From contig JAFISE010000030.1 in NCBI GenBank assembly GCA_022560025.1, positions 62,001-126,000 on the forward strand: 64,000 bases of DNA. The letters are read 5' to 3'. The stretch's first letter is position 1; the number at the start of each line of letters is the position of its first letter. Positions 1 through 10,868 of this stretch are shown in pieces. The DNA is from Stagonosporopsis chrysanthemi (lineage: Eukaryota > Ascomycota > Dothideomycetes > Pleosporales > Didymellaceae). The position numbers and the translations under genes are program-made. The notes under the pieces were generated by a model. The model ran no database searches. It worked only from the letters and a program-made list of their open reading frames with translations, and was not told the origin of the DNA.

Positions 1-530
1 CTACAATAGCAGCTTAGGTAAATACTTACAAAATGATGCCAAAAGTTGTCTAGTTGAAGGTCTTTAATTGTAGAAGGGGGCGAAGGGCTAGCAGCATTGT
101 TTATCAAGACGTGTGCCGTGCCAAACTCAATCCTGATAGCCTCGAAAAGACCAGGAAATTTCTCTATGCTGTTGATGTCCATCGGGTATGAGAGGAGCTT
201 GATATCGGGGTTGATGATTCGGATTTCTGCGGCTGTTTCGCGCAGCTTGTCTCCATCGCGAGCTACAAGAACTAGGCCTTTTGCACCCTCTTTTGCAAAC
301 GCAGGCGCAAATCCCTGGTTGCCTTTTTAGGAACTTGAAAAGACGTTGAAGGCAAGATGACTTGCCTCGCGGCCTAGGCCTCGGCTAGCCCCTGTGGTGA
401 CTACGATCTTGTCTCTTTGAGATAAGTCCGGAACGTCGGGCTTGATGCTTGGGTATTCGTCTCGATATAGCTTGGCAGTAAATTGAGAGTTTTTGAGGAA
501 GTGGTCATCAGGAAGGTGCGAGAGATCCAT
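1..530 (-). CDS. Short-chain dehydrogenase/reductase, 3' end beyond window
   Basis: NAD(P)-dependent oxidoreductase of the classical SDR fold; substrate unknown. Exons read as complement of 530-366 and 314-30, then an intron begins at 29 (gtaagt) and the gene leaves the window. The glycine-rich cofactor motif TGASRGLG follows a 45-residue N-terminal extension, and an NNAAS motif replaces the usual NNAG. The first intron (315-365, 51 nt) has GC-AG ends with the ideal GC donor context AG|GCAAGT. Removing it gives GLGREGFAPAFAKEGAKG, the expected family sequence, whereas reading through hits a stop. The start at 530 gives the MDLSHLPDDHF-type N-terminus that I recall in fungal relatives. It faces the P450 pseudogene, suggesting a former metabolic pair. 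The catalytic YxxxK lies outside the window. Confidence 0.85.
315..365 (-). other. GC-AG intron in SDR gene
   Basis: On the minus strand the intron starts gcaagt at 365 and ends accag at 315. It is the only join that keeps the SDR reading frame between TGASRGLGRE and GFAPAFAKEGA. Confidence 0.8.
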
Positions 531-872
531 AACAATGGTTTGTGGTGATATGAGACTGCTTGGGTCACTAGCCGGGCAACTCTCGAGCCATGATATAGGG
601 GTTCTGAAGCTTCCTAGCTAAGCCGGCAAGCCGAAGTGAACTGAATCTGTTACCGTGGGCGCTTCTGGTGACAGTTCTCCGGTGGGGTCTCGGATCTGTT
701 ACCGAGTCGGTCCGGACAAGACAAGAGCTTATACCGGTGCACAGCATTTAAATGTAAACTAAAGTAGGGAAACATGATCTTCTACTTTTGTTTCTACATT
801 CAAAATACCGAAAGAATGATACAATATACAACTGACATCGGTCTCCCAACCTTCAGGGCTTTATCCGGGTTC
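531..872. promoter_or_regulatory. Divergent intergenic region, SDR / P450
   Basis: 342 bp between the SDR start and the probable P450 start. It must hold both upstream regions. No specific binding site was recognised. Confidence 0.4.
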
Positions 873-2441
873 ATGATCGTTTTGTATGCTATAGGTCTTT
901 TGGCCAAGGTAGAGCACCATCTGAAACGATTGGAGGGGAAGTGAACAATCTGGCCTTCCTCAAGGCACTCTACAACATATTCTGGCATCCACTTAGCCAC
1001 ATACCAGGCCCGACGCTGGCTAAAGTTACCACAAAGTGGGCCAACTTCCAGGACATTGTTTCGGATCGTTGTCTAGTCACCCATCGCTTGCATGTCAAAT
1101 ACGGGAGCATCGTTCGTCTTGGGCCTAACGAACTATCTTTCTCCGATCCGTCCGTCGCGAAAGAGATATACAGCATAACTGCGCGATTCCCCTAAGCGCC
1201 AGTGTACAAAACGCTTGGAAATGGTCCCTTTCCGACCCTCTTTGACATGCAGGATTGGGAAAAGCATCGCGAAAGGCGAAAGCTTCTAGCCCCGGCATTT
1301 GCCAAGTCTATCATCGAGAAGGCCGAGCCAGAATTGGTCGAGCAGCTGAATCGTTTCTTCGACTGGCTGGAGCGCAAAGAAGAGTCGCCCCTAAATTTGG
1401 CCGTATGGTGCTGAATGCTAGGTCTTGATGTCACGGGCGCTGTCTTCTTGGGGAATCAGCTTGGAGCATTGGACAGCGATCGACCTCATAAGCATGCAGT
1501 CGATCTCGACGGCTTATTGGCACTCAGCGGCCTCAAATGGCAGCTACCATGGGTGATCCCTATTTTTAGCTGGGTTCCAATGCCAAGATGGCAGGCGTTC
1601 CTCGGAGCATCGGAGAGAATATACCTATTTGGTCGCGATGTCTTTCGTCGATACTTGGAAAAATACGGTCGCGAAGGGTACCGCGCGGAGGATCCTGTTC
1701 ATAGACTATTGGAAGCCCAGGGCGGGAAGGGCGTTACGATAAGCGACGAAGAAATCGGTGCCGAAGTTGCGACTCTTCTTCTTGCCGGATCCGAGCCCAT
1801 AGGAACGACGTTGGGGTTTGCAGCTTGGGAACTAGCGCGACATCCAGAATGGCAGCATAGGCTACGAAAGGAGCTGGAAGAGAACCACGTCAGGTTTAAA
1901 AATGGCGCTCTTCCAGAATGGGCGGATATAAGCGGCCTACCAACTCTGAATGCAATCTTCATGGAAGGTTTGAGGCTACATCCTTCAGCTCCTGGAGCTC
2001 TGCCGAGAGTTGTCCCCCAGAGAGTCATGTTAGGCGGTGTATCAGTTCCATCTGGGGTGGGTCTGAAGAAATTTCGCTCCTGGCAGTCTGTGATGCTGAC
2101 CTTACAAACAGACTGTTGTGTCTTCCCAGAACTACACACTACATCGCAATCCTGATGCTTTCCCAATGCCGGAAGTATACGATCCGAGTCGCTGGCTTTC
2201 GCCCCCTGGTGGTTCTTCAGTCATGAAAGAGCTATACCAACCATTTAGCACCGGGGCCAGAATGTGTATAGGCTTGCATTTTGCTACAATGGTCTTGAAG
2301 CTATTCCTTGCTGGCTTGGCCAACGGTTGGGAGATTAGAATAGCAGAGTCGACTTCCAAGGTGGAAATATCTGTCGCGGACGCTTTTGCATTCATGCCGA
2401 AGATCGCTAAATGTGAGCTGGTGTTCCGAAAGAGAGTTTGA
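873..2441 (+). pseudogene. Cytochrome P450 pseudogene (two in-frame stop codons)
   Basis: Nearly full-length microsomal P450 related to fungal CYPs of secondary metabolism. Proposed exons are 873-908, 965-2056 and 2112-2441 (about 486 codons). All hallmark motifs survive: the N-terminal HPLSHIPGP hinge, I-helix AGSEPIGTT, the ExxR motif EGLR, and the heme loop FSTGARMCIG with its cysteine ligand. Two stops interrupt the middle exon in the same frame: TAA at 1193-1195, where relatives usually have lysine, and TGA at 1412-1414. Neither can be removed by a plausible intron, because the conserved protein sequence continues on both sides. The last intron (2057-2111, gtgggt...acag) joins VPSG to TVVSSQNYTLHR. 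The first exon is less certain; the alternative is a lost start, since the frame of the main exon has no upstream ATG. The clean motifs suggest recent inactivation. A sequencing error at both stops is possible but unlikely. Confidence 0.85.
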
Positions 2442-2694
2442 TCTAGAACGTATCATATTTACAGACTTGATTGAGCCTGATAGTGGCTGGAAACTGTATT
2501 CAGCTTATGAGGTATGTTTATACCTTTCCCAACTCCAACTGGTGAGACAATTGCACCATTGGCATTCTACATGAGTTTGAGCAACGGAAGATACCATGAT
2601 TCATAGCAAATGTTCTCTATCCCCTCAAGCTGTAGCCTTAGTGCCCCGGCTCTCGATCATTGAACAACTCACGCCATCGCCGCTCCATCTATTA

Positions 2695-2835
2695 TTCCTT
2701 CAGAAATGTGTGAACCCACTAAATTCTGGTACGCTGGGCGGTAGTTCAATCACGACAGTCAGCTAATCAGAATTGGCCCTCAACGCAACCTACTACATAG
2801 ATAAGGATAGGTCGGCATATTTTTGCAAGCACTGA
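2695..2835. mobile_element. Decayed MITE, copy 1
   Basis: About 141 bp, homologous along its length to the element at 21442-21593. Shared blocks include TCTGGTACGCT, GTCAG(C/T)(C/T)AATCAG, AACG.A...CTAC and GCATATTTTTGCA(A/G)GCAC(T/C)GATA. The right end read in reverse (TATCAGTGCTTGCAAAAATATG) resembles the decayed left end. Both sides are flanked by TA, compatible with a Tc1/mariner-type target duplication. No coding capacity. Confidence 0.65.
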
Positions 2836-4134
2836 TAGTTCTCATCGCTATTCCACAGCATAGTCCCTTCTTACACGAATCCATACAGTACATCTGCACA
2901 ACTAGTACCTAAGCGCCATCGAATATCAGCTTAGACACTATCTTTTATGAACTAGCATAACAGACCCGTTAACCCTCACTACGTCACAACAAGGCAGGAA
3001 GTGCAATCTAAACATAAAACAAGCAGAGAAAACTAGAATATCATTAGTTTTGCATTGCATTCTGGAAAAAAATCTTTCCTCCAACCCAACGCGACCATGA
3101 ATCTAATCAGCACTCTGTATACCGTGCGTGCCATGCCATGTAGCTTTAGAATACCAAATATCAGCAGCTGTTTTGGAGCATCTGAACTCGATAATCCCAG
3201 CTCCCACGTTGTTAGACTACCCATGTATGTATCCACACCTGCAAGCGCGGCCGAGCCCACATTCGTTGATCTCAATCTCCACGCCTAATGTCGTAACGGA
3301 CATTTACCTTCCTCCTCGCTACAAGTGAGAAAACAAAGACGATGGCATGTGTGCTCTGAATCCAGTATTCGAACACGTTTGTACATTTTGCAACATTCAG
3401 CAGCCGATTATGTACATCTCCTTCTGGTGTGGGAACGACATGGTACCGGCACACCTTCTCATCACAACCTGTACTTGTACCTGCCCGAGCAAAAATTACA
3501 AAGCACGGGCCACGACCGTAATCATTAGATTACGACCTGCGACTTTCTTGAGGAGGGGCAGCTACGTCCAACATTTGTTGTGAGCGTTCAAACATCGCAC
3601 ACCACACATAACACAATCACATACGTACATACGAAGAACCCCATTTCTCCCGAGCCGAAAATCCCGTTCTCGGGAACGAAACAAACAATAAACCCGTAAG
3701 TTTTGGCTACATACAACACAACACCCACCCACAACCAACTCATTCAACGTGTGTTTTGACCCAGCAAGTAATGGAGTGCGCGCTGCTCTGTATACACCTT
3801 ACGGCTACCAGAGTTGAGGACTCGATTGTGTTCTGCAGTGTGTGGGGCGCGAAGGAAAGAAGGTAGGGGACGGAGGACGTGTAGAGGCTGATATCCGCTT
3901 TTGTTTAAAAAAAAAAGGGGGGGGGGGATTCGAGCTTCCCTTCGTACAGAAAGTAGCACATGGCCGATGGATGACTTTTGGGGCTTCTACCCATGCGCTG
4001 GAACTGATAGTAGCGATTGATCTCTCTCTTACTTCTCTCGCGAACGCTGCTGGAGAAATACACCGGCGGTGCAAGAAGCGAGATGGAGGTTCGCGGGATG
4101 GGGGAGGGGATGGTGTTGGGGAAGGGTGTTGGCA

Positions 4135-4158
4135 AGAGAGAGAGAGAGAGAGAGAGAG
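4135..4158. repeat. (AG)n microsatellite
   Basis: Uninterrupted AG dinucleotide run of about 12 units in the interval downstream of the small protein gene. Confidence 0.9.
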
Positions 4159-4404
4159 AAGCCGCCGGCGTGTGCAGAGAAGAAGCAAGATAAGGATTCG
4201 AAGCCACGACGCGTGAGGGGCGGGGCTTTGGCGACACTGAACAGAACAGGATAGGAACAGAAACATGGACATGAATATAACATTAAACCATTCCCTTTCA
4301 TTTCATTCATCCGACCACCTTTCCACACGGCAGTACGATGCATACACCCTCCCCCTCCTCATCTCCCTCCCCCTCTCTGTCCCTATCCCCCATCATCACC
4401 CCCC

Positions 4405-4608
4405 CTAAACCTTCTTACTCGTCGTCTCCTCCGCATGCTTCTCCAGCACATGGGTAGGGTTCGACGGCAATCCGCTCTTCTGCTCATCCGACTTCTGCTG
4501 CGTCTTGCTCTCGCCGCCCTGGTTATTGGGGTGCGACTCCTGGCCCTGCTGGGCATCTGTCTGCGTCTGGGGCTCGGGCGACTGGCGGCCTTGCTGGGGG
4601 GCGGACAT
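4405..4608 (-). CDS. Small conserved hydrophilic protein, 67 aa
   Basis: Single-exon gene for a 67-residue, Gln/Glu/Ser-rich, apparently disordered protein starting MSAPQQGRQSPEPQTQTDAQ and ending in Lys-Lys-Val. It has no membrane segment or cysteine. The N-terminal SAPxQGRQSPEP pattern and a C-terminal SNPxHVLEKHA segment are, from memory, shared with small uncharacterised proteins across ascomycetes, which is the main reason to believe it is a gene. Function unknown. Pyrimidine-rich sequence and a possible 5' UTR intron lie upstream. Because it is short and low in complexity, transcript data would be the best test. Confidence 0.65.
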   Translation of the reverse strand: MSAPQQGRQSPEPQTQTDAQQGQESHPNNQGGESKTQQKSDEQKSGLPSNPTHVLEKHAEETTSKKV

Positions 4609-5355
4609 TTTTGCGGTGTGTGTGGTGGGGGTCTGAGGAGGAGGGGTTAGAGGGTGGTCTTGGGGAGTCGAGGGGGGAGTTGTTGGTGGTGAGGAGGGGG
4701 AAGGGGAGTGCGAGGCTGGGCCGGTTGTTGGGAGGGAGGGGAGCGTACGTTGGGTTGGGTTGGTTGGTTGGTTGGCTGGCTGTTGTATAGAGTCGAGTCG
4801 GTGACGAAATAAGTCTGCACCACAACCCCGTTAGCACTCGCCATCCCCTCCTCACAAACCATGTGCAGCGCGCAACACATACCTTTCAGCTTTTACCGAT
4901 TCCTGTTCGAGTGATAGATTGTTGGAGGTGCGATGGGTGTTATGTTTTGTTGTCGAGCCCCGCGTCCTCTTTTGAGCTGCCCACTAGTGAGCGTGACGTC
5001 ACCCGCGTTCACATCGACGTAAGGTCGAGTGCGTGCTCCACTCAACCAAACGGTGCGCCACTTTTTCCGTGCGTGTTTTTGCCGACCCTGGTGCCCTGCG
5101 CGGATTACCGTGCATGATGAGCAATCAAGGTTGCTGCTGCGATTGCGTGGTTGTGATTGATGGAGCTGCATCAATAGCACACCGTGTCGGCGATTGAACC
5201 GATTGACGGTGTTAGGTGCCGATTTAAGGATGCCTTTGTTGGGTTGGTGGGATGGGAAGTTACAGAATATGGTGAACATGGATGAACATTGAATATGCTA
5301 TTTTATCATGTTAGTCGTATATGTCATCTGCTCTGGCCTCGTCTTGGAGACATCG
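4609..5355. other. Intergenic, small-protein promoter and GPHR 3' flank
   Basis: 747 bp without a supportable gene. It is upstream of the small protein gene and downstream of the Golgi pH regulator gene. GGTTGGTTGGTT repeats occur near 4755-4780. Confidence 0.4.
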
Positions 5356-7006
5356 TCAACTCCTCTTCCCCATCTCAACATCCCCCTCGCTCTCACCCTC
5401 ATCATCCCATTCGCTCCCCTTGAGCCTCTTGCCCGCCCACAGCCCAACCGCAGTCATAACGCTTGCAGCCAGAAACCAGCCCTCGAACCACCGCTCTGTG
5501 AAGCTTGGCTCTAGCGGAGCGCCCAATGCGTCACTGATGGCCGACTTCATCTCAACAGGAAGATTACTCCTGAGAAGCAGCGCGGAGCTGATGACGTACG
5601 TTGCGGCGATTTGACTGATCAGCAGAGCGAAGTTGGCCTGTGCGTGGTGCAGGATACCCGGGGCTGCGCGGCTGAACAGGTAGAATGTCTGCAGGACGGC
5701 GTTGAAGGAGAGCAGCAGAATGACGCCGGAGAGCAGGAAGGAGATGGTGCGACTCCATGCTGCGCGATCGATGGTAGGGTCCCAATGCTTTGCGAAAAGT
5801 GCAAGGAAATTGTTGATGGGGTCTGAGGAAGCGAACGAGGCGGAAGACGACGAGAAGCGACGGAGTGTTGTGACGCTCGTTGCAATGATTCGGTAGGCGC
5901 AGTACAGGGCAAAGACGAAGGAGAATGCATTCAGAATCCGCCCGTATGCGGTGTGGGAGCGAACTTGCATCTGACGGCGGTTCTGCAGGTTCGATTGTGA
6001 GTGTTGCAGCGTGTGGCGCATAGTCTTAAGGCCTTGGATTTCGAGTCGCAGCATGTTGCGCTCCTGCAGATCTGGGTTTCCACGAAACGTGCCTACGACA
6101 CGGCCCATGAGGCCTTCTTGAGGATGATCAGTGAGCTTGCGCTCGACCGCACGAAGACGCGATTCCTTGGCGAGCAGCATGTCGTTGGTAGCCTGAATCC
6201 CAGCTTGCTTTCGGGCAATGTCTGAATCAGACACCTGTATGCATCAGCATGGTAGCCACAAAGGCGTCGTGATTTCTACTTACCGGCCGGTATTTGACGC
6301 CAAAGGTCTGCCACAGGGACGAGACCGCCGCGGATCCCGTGAGAGAAGCCATCATGCTTATTCCGATGACGCCAATTCTCTCCAGACAGCCTTCGCTGAA
6401 CGTGTGGTCGTGCACATATGATTCTTCATGCAGATATGTGCCCAGCAGCCCGTTGCCGAGATACCAGAAGCCTGCAAGCCATGCAGCCAGCCCGCCAACT
6501 TTCAGTATCCATGCCACCTTGCGCTGGCCTTGATGTGTCCCTCCAGTGCTCCACCCAGCTGCAGAAACGACCGAGTGTATCTCAAGCGCTGGCGTCGCAA
6601 CAACGAGCAGAAACAACAGTGAGGGGAGGGTGATCCTGAGGGCCAAAGCGCGGGTCGTGCGATTCCCCGTGTTCGTGATCTCGCAGAAGATGAGCTCCGC
6701 GAGGACGGCGGAGAGGGCGATGTTGATGGAGAATATGACAGCAGAAAGCGACCGCGCATCAAGCCGGAGGTTCTTGAACAGATTGGCGCGTTCGCGCGGC
6801 CATGTTGCTGGCAGGCGCGCATCGCTGTGGTGTGCCTTGCGGTCGGGGTTGCCGGAAAGCACGGGAAACAGCTTCTGGGAGACTCCGAGTGCGACGACCA
6901 GGAAGGTGAGCAGGAACGGGAGCGCGGAGATGATCGTCTTCACCGGCCCGCGCTGGACCATGTACTCCGGCACGCACGCATCGCAGTCGTCGTCCAGCGA
7001 AATCAT
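5356..7006 (-). CDS. Golgi pH regulator / GPR89 family membrane protein
   Basis: Two exons, complement of 7006-6284 and 6234-5356, with a 49-nt intron (gtaagt...acag); 533 aa. Multi-spanning membrane protein of the GPHR/GPR89 family. Animal members act as a Golgi anion channel that supports lumenal acidification; plant relatives were described as GTG proteins. The N-terminal half has several hydrophobic segments including SALPFLLTFLVVALGVSQKLF and LPSLLFLLVVATPAL. A charged, coiled-coil-prone central loop (AKESRLRAVERKLTDH to HTLQHSQSNLQNRRQM) precedes the C-terminal domain called ABA_GPCR in Pfam, which has four more hydrophobic stretches. The start at 7006 gives a DDDCDAC N-terminus like relatives; an in-frame codon at 7150 would add 48 unconserved residues. 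The C-terminus is acidic. Confidence 0.88.
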
Positions 7007-7490
7007 AGGTGCGAGTGGTGGTTGGGGGTACAGGTGATGCGGTGGGCGCGGTGCTACTTCGAGGTCTGCTGCGATGATGTGGCTTGTACGTCCATAGGAC
7101 TCAGATCGGGTCTCAGTCGTTGGGATGCATGAATATGGAAGGCGTGCCACCAGAAATGAAGCGCCCTGTCTGCTGTCAAAGAATAGAGTGCCTGGGGCAA
7201 TCGCACTCAGGAACGCGTGTTCCCCGAAACGCCGCTAGAACCATCAAACGTCATCTTGTCGAGCAGCCAGGGATGATGCGGCAAGTGCAGCCGTTATCGA
7301 TATCACGGAAAGCCCGGGTCTCCATGAAATAGTTCGCTGTAGTTGATAGTCGAAATAAGTGCGTAGAACAAAATAGCACGATATCGTTCAGGCATTATCT
7401 GTTCATTGCATCTGTGGGCTGAGATGTGGTATCTTCGCTGCTGCGCTGTACTCCAATAGGATCCCCCACGGCCAGGTCGCAAGCAAAAGC
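7007..7490. other. Intergenic between GPHR and USP genes
   Basis: 484 bp holding the GPHR upstream region and the 3' flank of the USP gene. Nothing specific recognised. Confidence 0.4.
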
Positions 7491-8985
7491 TCAAATGCCC
7501 TCCATGATTCTCTGCGCCGCTGTCTTGTGGTCCGCCTTTGGCTTCTTCTCTGGGGGCACATATGCAGCTTCTCGCTCGTTGGCTGCCGCTCTGCTTGCCG
7601 CCAACTCTGCCGCCGACGCTGGCTGCACTGGCCGGAACGGTATTGGCTGGAACGGTATTGGCTCGTACGGCTGCGAATTTGTCGCTGCAGCGGCAGTCTC
7701 ATTCTCTGTTCCGCCCACCGCCTCGTCAGATCCAAAGTTCCTGGTCCGTGTCGATACGCCCCCCTCCCCGTCCTCCTCGTCACTGCTCGAATCGCTGCTG
7801 ATATCGGGACTATCGAGGTTTTGCAGTTCCGGGCTTTTGAGCAACGACCCTGGACTGCGCAGCTCTTTTTCATCTTCACTTTCCTCTGCGTGGTGTACTT
7901 GTGCGAGCGGCGATCGTTCAGCAGGTTGTGTGTACTGTGCATTCTGGGCTTGGAGCGAGGTCTTGACTGCAGCAGCCTGGTCTTCAGTCGCAACGAAACT
8001 ACCGCGAGGACTTGGAGCAGGACTGGCAGTAACGTCGAGCAGACTCTCGCTCTTTGCCAACATCTCCTGATAGCCCAGTCGGGAAGGATCGTTTGCGCGT
8101 TTGTTGCGTGCCTTGTCACGCTTCGACGTCGGGCGCACGACAATGACTGGTACAGGCGAGTGCTGCAAGCAGTACTTGGAGACACTCCCCGGGAGGAGAC
8201 CCTGAAACCCACCTAAGCTCTTGCCCCTCGTTCCGACAACGAGGATCGCAGGTTCGTAGAGATTTATCTGTACCGCGGTCAGTGAGGGTTGCGAGCTTGC
8301 TACTGGACTGCTTACCATGTCGTCGATGACCTTATTCACTTTGCCAACTGAGAACTCTAGGATGAGGTTGATGGCCTTGTTTTCGCGATTGCGACCCTGT
8401 ATATCCTGCATTGTCGCGTCTGCCTCCCTCTTGTACCTGCCGGTCTCCACACTGCGGTCGCCCGCTATGGTATCCTCCTTCTCCACGACTCTGAGGCATA
8501 CTATCTCATCGCCATCGTCGACAAGCTCGTCAATCAACCACTGCAGCGCATATGTCGAGTACTCGTTCTCGTCGAAGCCACACAGGAAAGTTCTGGATCG
8601 CTTGGTGTACTCGTAGTCCTTGTGCTTGGCTATTAAGGTGAAGGAGCTTTCCTCAATGAAGTCTGCTGGCTTGTCGAAGGTGTCGAATGAGACGCGGGGC
8701 TGGAAGTTCCTGGCAGACTTGTTAGCTGATACTAGCGAGGGGACATGGTAGAATCAGAATCACTCACGGCGGGGGTGGAGGAGACGAGAGCCGCCGCCTC
8801 TGTTTCGGCTTGGGGCTTCCCCTAGGTAGCGACGAGTTCCTGTGCGCCAGAAACTGAATTGACGAGCGCCTGGGTTCCTCGTGGGAAAGCGACCCTGTAC
8901 GCGTGGGCAGCAGTAGAGGGTTCGCGCCTTGGCGCGGAGCAGGTGATGCAGTGCGAGAGGCGGTGTTCTTGGGCGACTGGCTCAT
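7491..8985 (-). CDS. Universal stress protein domain protein
   Basis: Three exons, complement of 8985-8768, 8709-8316 and 8267-7491; 462 aa. The first ~75 residues are Ser/Pro/Arg-rich and disordered. A single USP alpha/beta domain follows, beginning at RTFLCGFDENEYSTYAL. It ends with the nucleotide-binding type motif GTRGKSLGGFQGLLPGSVS and the strand VPVIVV. The C-terminal ~200 residues are low-complexity and acidic. Fungal USP proteins of this layout are poorly characterised; ATP binding and a role in stress or developmental signalling are inferred from the domain. The second intron (8268-8315, 48 nt, gtaagc...acag with branch ctgac) is a multiple of three and free of stops, so an unspliced reading adds 16 residues inside the conserved domain. 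Family alignment (DM-INLYEPAILVVGTRG) favours splicing. Confidence 0.85.
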
Positions 8986-9495
8986 GCTGGCGGGAGGCGA
9001 ATGTGCGACACAGCTGGGAATGCAAAGGTGGGCGATCCCCGAGTTCGATTACAGGTTCAGCTGCTGGTGCGGGTATAGCGCGCTGCTGCGATGGTGGATT
9101 CACTGCTTGGCGGAGGTGGGGGGAGCAGCGAGGCGCAGGTGGGGTACACGACGGGGCACGCGAGCGCAGTTCAATGTCAAGTAACGATGGGTGCAATTGA
9201 TGTCGCGAGAGAGCGTGCTAGACACTCGTGAGGCAGCGCCTGATCCGGAGTCCCGGCGCTTGGCTGAGGTGCAAGTGCGGCTTGGTGGTGTTTGTACGCC
9301 CAGACTGACGTACTCGAGCGCGCGCTAGATCCCGGGAGGGTCCAGAGCACGGCCAAGGTGAGTTTCACGTGAATGGCAGCAAGTGCAAGGAAAAGCCATG
9401 AGAAACGTAAACCAATGCGATTACTGCAGCTGCAATGCAAAGAGTCTACATGTCTATCTATAGGAGGGTCGTAATCATCAGGGCACTGCATCCAT
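8986..9495. other. Intergenic, USP promoter and ZUO1 3' flank
   Basis: 510 bp; nothing coding recognised in it. It lies upstream of the USP gene and downstream of the Zuotin gene. Confidence 0.4.
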
Positions 9496-10868
9496 CTAAG
9501 CCAGAGACTTGGATCCCAGGCCGAGGCGCTCGTCCTCAGCCTTGAAAATCTCCTTGATCTTGCCGGCGTCCTTTTCGGTGTTGAGCTTGCCAGCGAGCGT
9601 GGCGAGCTCGGTGTTGTCAATCTTGGCAATGATGGCGTCGACGTCGTTCAGCGCAGCCTCAACCTGCGAGGCGGGGGCGTCGCCAGCAGCGTGGAAGTAG
9701 TTGGCGTCCTTGACGGCACCGCGAACGACACGCTTGTTCTTCTTGGCGGCGTTCTTTGCGGCCTCCTTGGCCTTCTTGCTGTCGGCCTTTTGAGCCTTCT
9801 CAGCCTCCTCAGCCTCCTTAGCGAGCCTGGCCTCCTCTTCCTTTGCCTTAGCAGCCTCCTCGGCGAGACGCTTCTGCTCGGCCTCCTTGGCGAAGCGGCG
9901 CTTGTTCTTCTCGGCGTGCTCGGCCTGGCGGAAGAGCTTGATGCGCTCGTCGAGAGCAAGGGCATCGTCGACCAGGTGCCTGAGGCGGGCGGTGTCCTCG
10001 GTCTTCTTCTTCTTGCGGGCAGCGTTGTTCTTGCGCTCGACGTGGCGCTTCTGGTCGCGGCTCTCGCCGTCGTCGGGCACGTCCTCGTCGAGGTACTCGA
10101 ACGACCTCCAGCTGTCAAAGTTGTACCAGAAGTTGTAGAAGTGCTCGACCTCCTCCTTTGTGCTCTTGGCGTTGCCGAGCTTGGGCACGGGCTGCTTGGT
10201 GGAGAAGCGGCCCTCGGCCTCGAAGACCTTGCCCCAGAGCTTGTAGAAGTTGCCCTTCTGGGTGTCCTTCTTGGACGGCGGGTCGACCTCGGCGGCCTCG
10301 TCGACCGAGTCGAACTGGCGCCTGCGGACAGGGTCGGACAGGACCTCGTGGGCCTTTTGGATGCACTTGAAGAACTGGTCGTCCTCGGTGCCTCCGGCGG
10401 CGGCGCGCTTGTCGGGGTGGTGCTTGAGGACCTTCCTGCGGTGGGCGCGCTTGATCTGCTCGGGGGTGGCCTTGTAGCGGTAGCGGGTTATGCCGAGCAC
10501 GGCGTAGTGGTCCTGCGACTTCCAGTCCTTGGCCTCGCGGAGCAGCATCTGCGGGTCCTCGGGCTCGTCCACGTCGTCCGGGTCGTCTTCCTCGACGCTC
10601 TTGACGTTGGCCTGCGCCTGGATGCGCTCGTCCTCGGAGAAGGTGCGCTTGTGGCGGACCTGGCAGCAGTCAGCACGGCAGTCTCACACAGCAGGCAGAC
10701 CGCACGGAGGGAGCATACACGGCGGGCGTAGGCCAGGAAGTGCGGGCCGACGGGCTCGATCTTGCGGTCGTTGGTCTTGCTGAGGGAGCCGACGGGCTTG
10801 AAGTCCTTGTCGCCGGCCCAGCCCTCGGGCAGGACGGGCAGCGGCAGGCTGATCTCGACGTTGGCCAT
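9496..10868 (-). CDS. ZUO1: Zuotin, ribosome-associated J-protein
   Basis: Two exons, complement of 10868-10719 and 10659-9496 (59-nt intron); 437 aa, close to yeast Zuo1 (433). Zuotin pairs with the Hsp70 Ssz1 in the ribosome-associated complex, which docks near the polypeptide exit and stimulates Ssb chaperones. After an N-terminal region (MANVEISLPLPVLPEGW) comes the J domain, DHYAVLGITRYRYKATPEQI, with HPD in KHHPDKRAAAG. Next is the Zuotin homology domain (NFYKLWGKVFEAEGRFSTK...EVEHFYNFWYNFDSWRSF). Then come a long Lys/Ala/Glu-rich charged helix (ribosome binding) and a C-terminal four-helix region. The intron falls between AYARR and VRHKRTF. Its promoter is shared with the divergent golgin gene. 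A large antisense ORF over this gene is a codon-bias shadow. Confidence 0.95.

Larger units (their letters stand above)
2442..4404. other. Gene-free interval with MITE and simple repeats
   Basis: No credible coding region. It holds MITE copy 1 (about 2695-2835), an A9G9-type run near 3907-3928, and an AG dinucleotide repeat at 4135-4158. The short ORFs here lack codon structure or recognisable motifs. Confidence 0.6.

Noticed and set aside
1415..2155. 246-codon ORF as an independent P450 gene
   Set aside because: Same frame as the flanking fragments; together they form one P450 broken by stops, not separate genes.
7403..8212. 269-codon minus-strand ORF and overlapping plus-strand ORFs
   Set aside because: Overlap the USP gene in other frames; Arg/Ser-rich with no motif.
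9691..10731. 346-codon plus-strand ORF, Leu/Val-rich
   Set aside because: Antisense shadow of the Zuotin gene, caused by GC-rich third positions; low-complexity sequence without any family resemblance.
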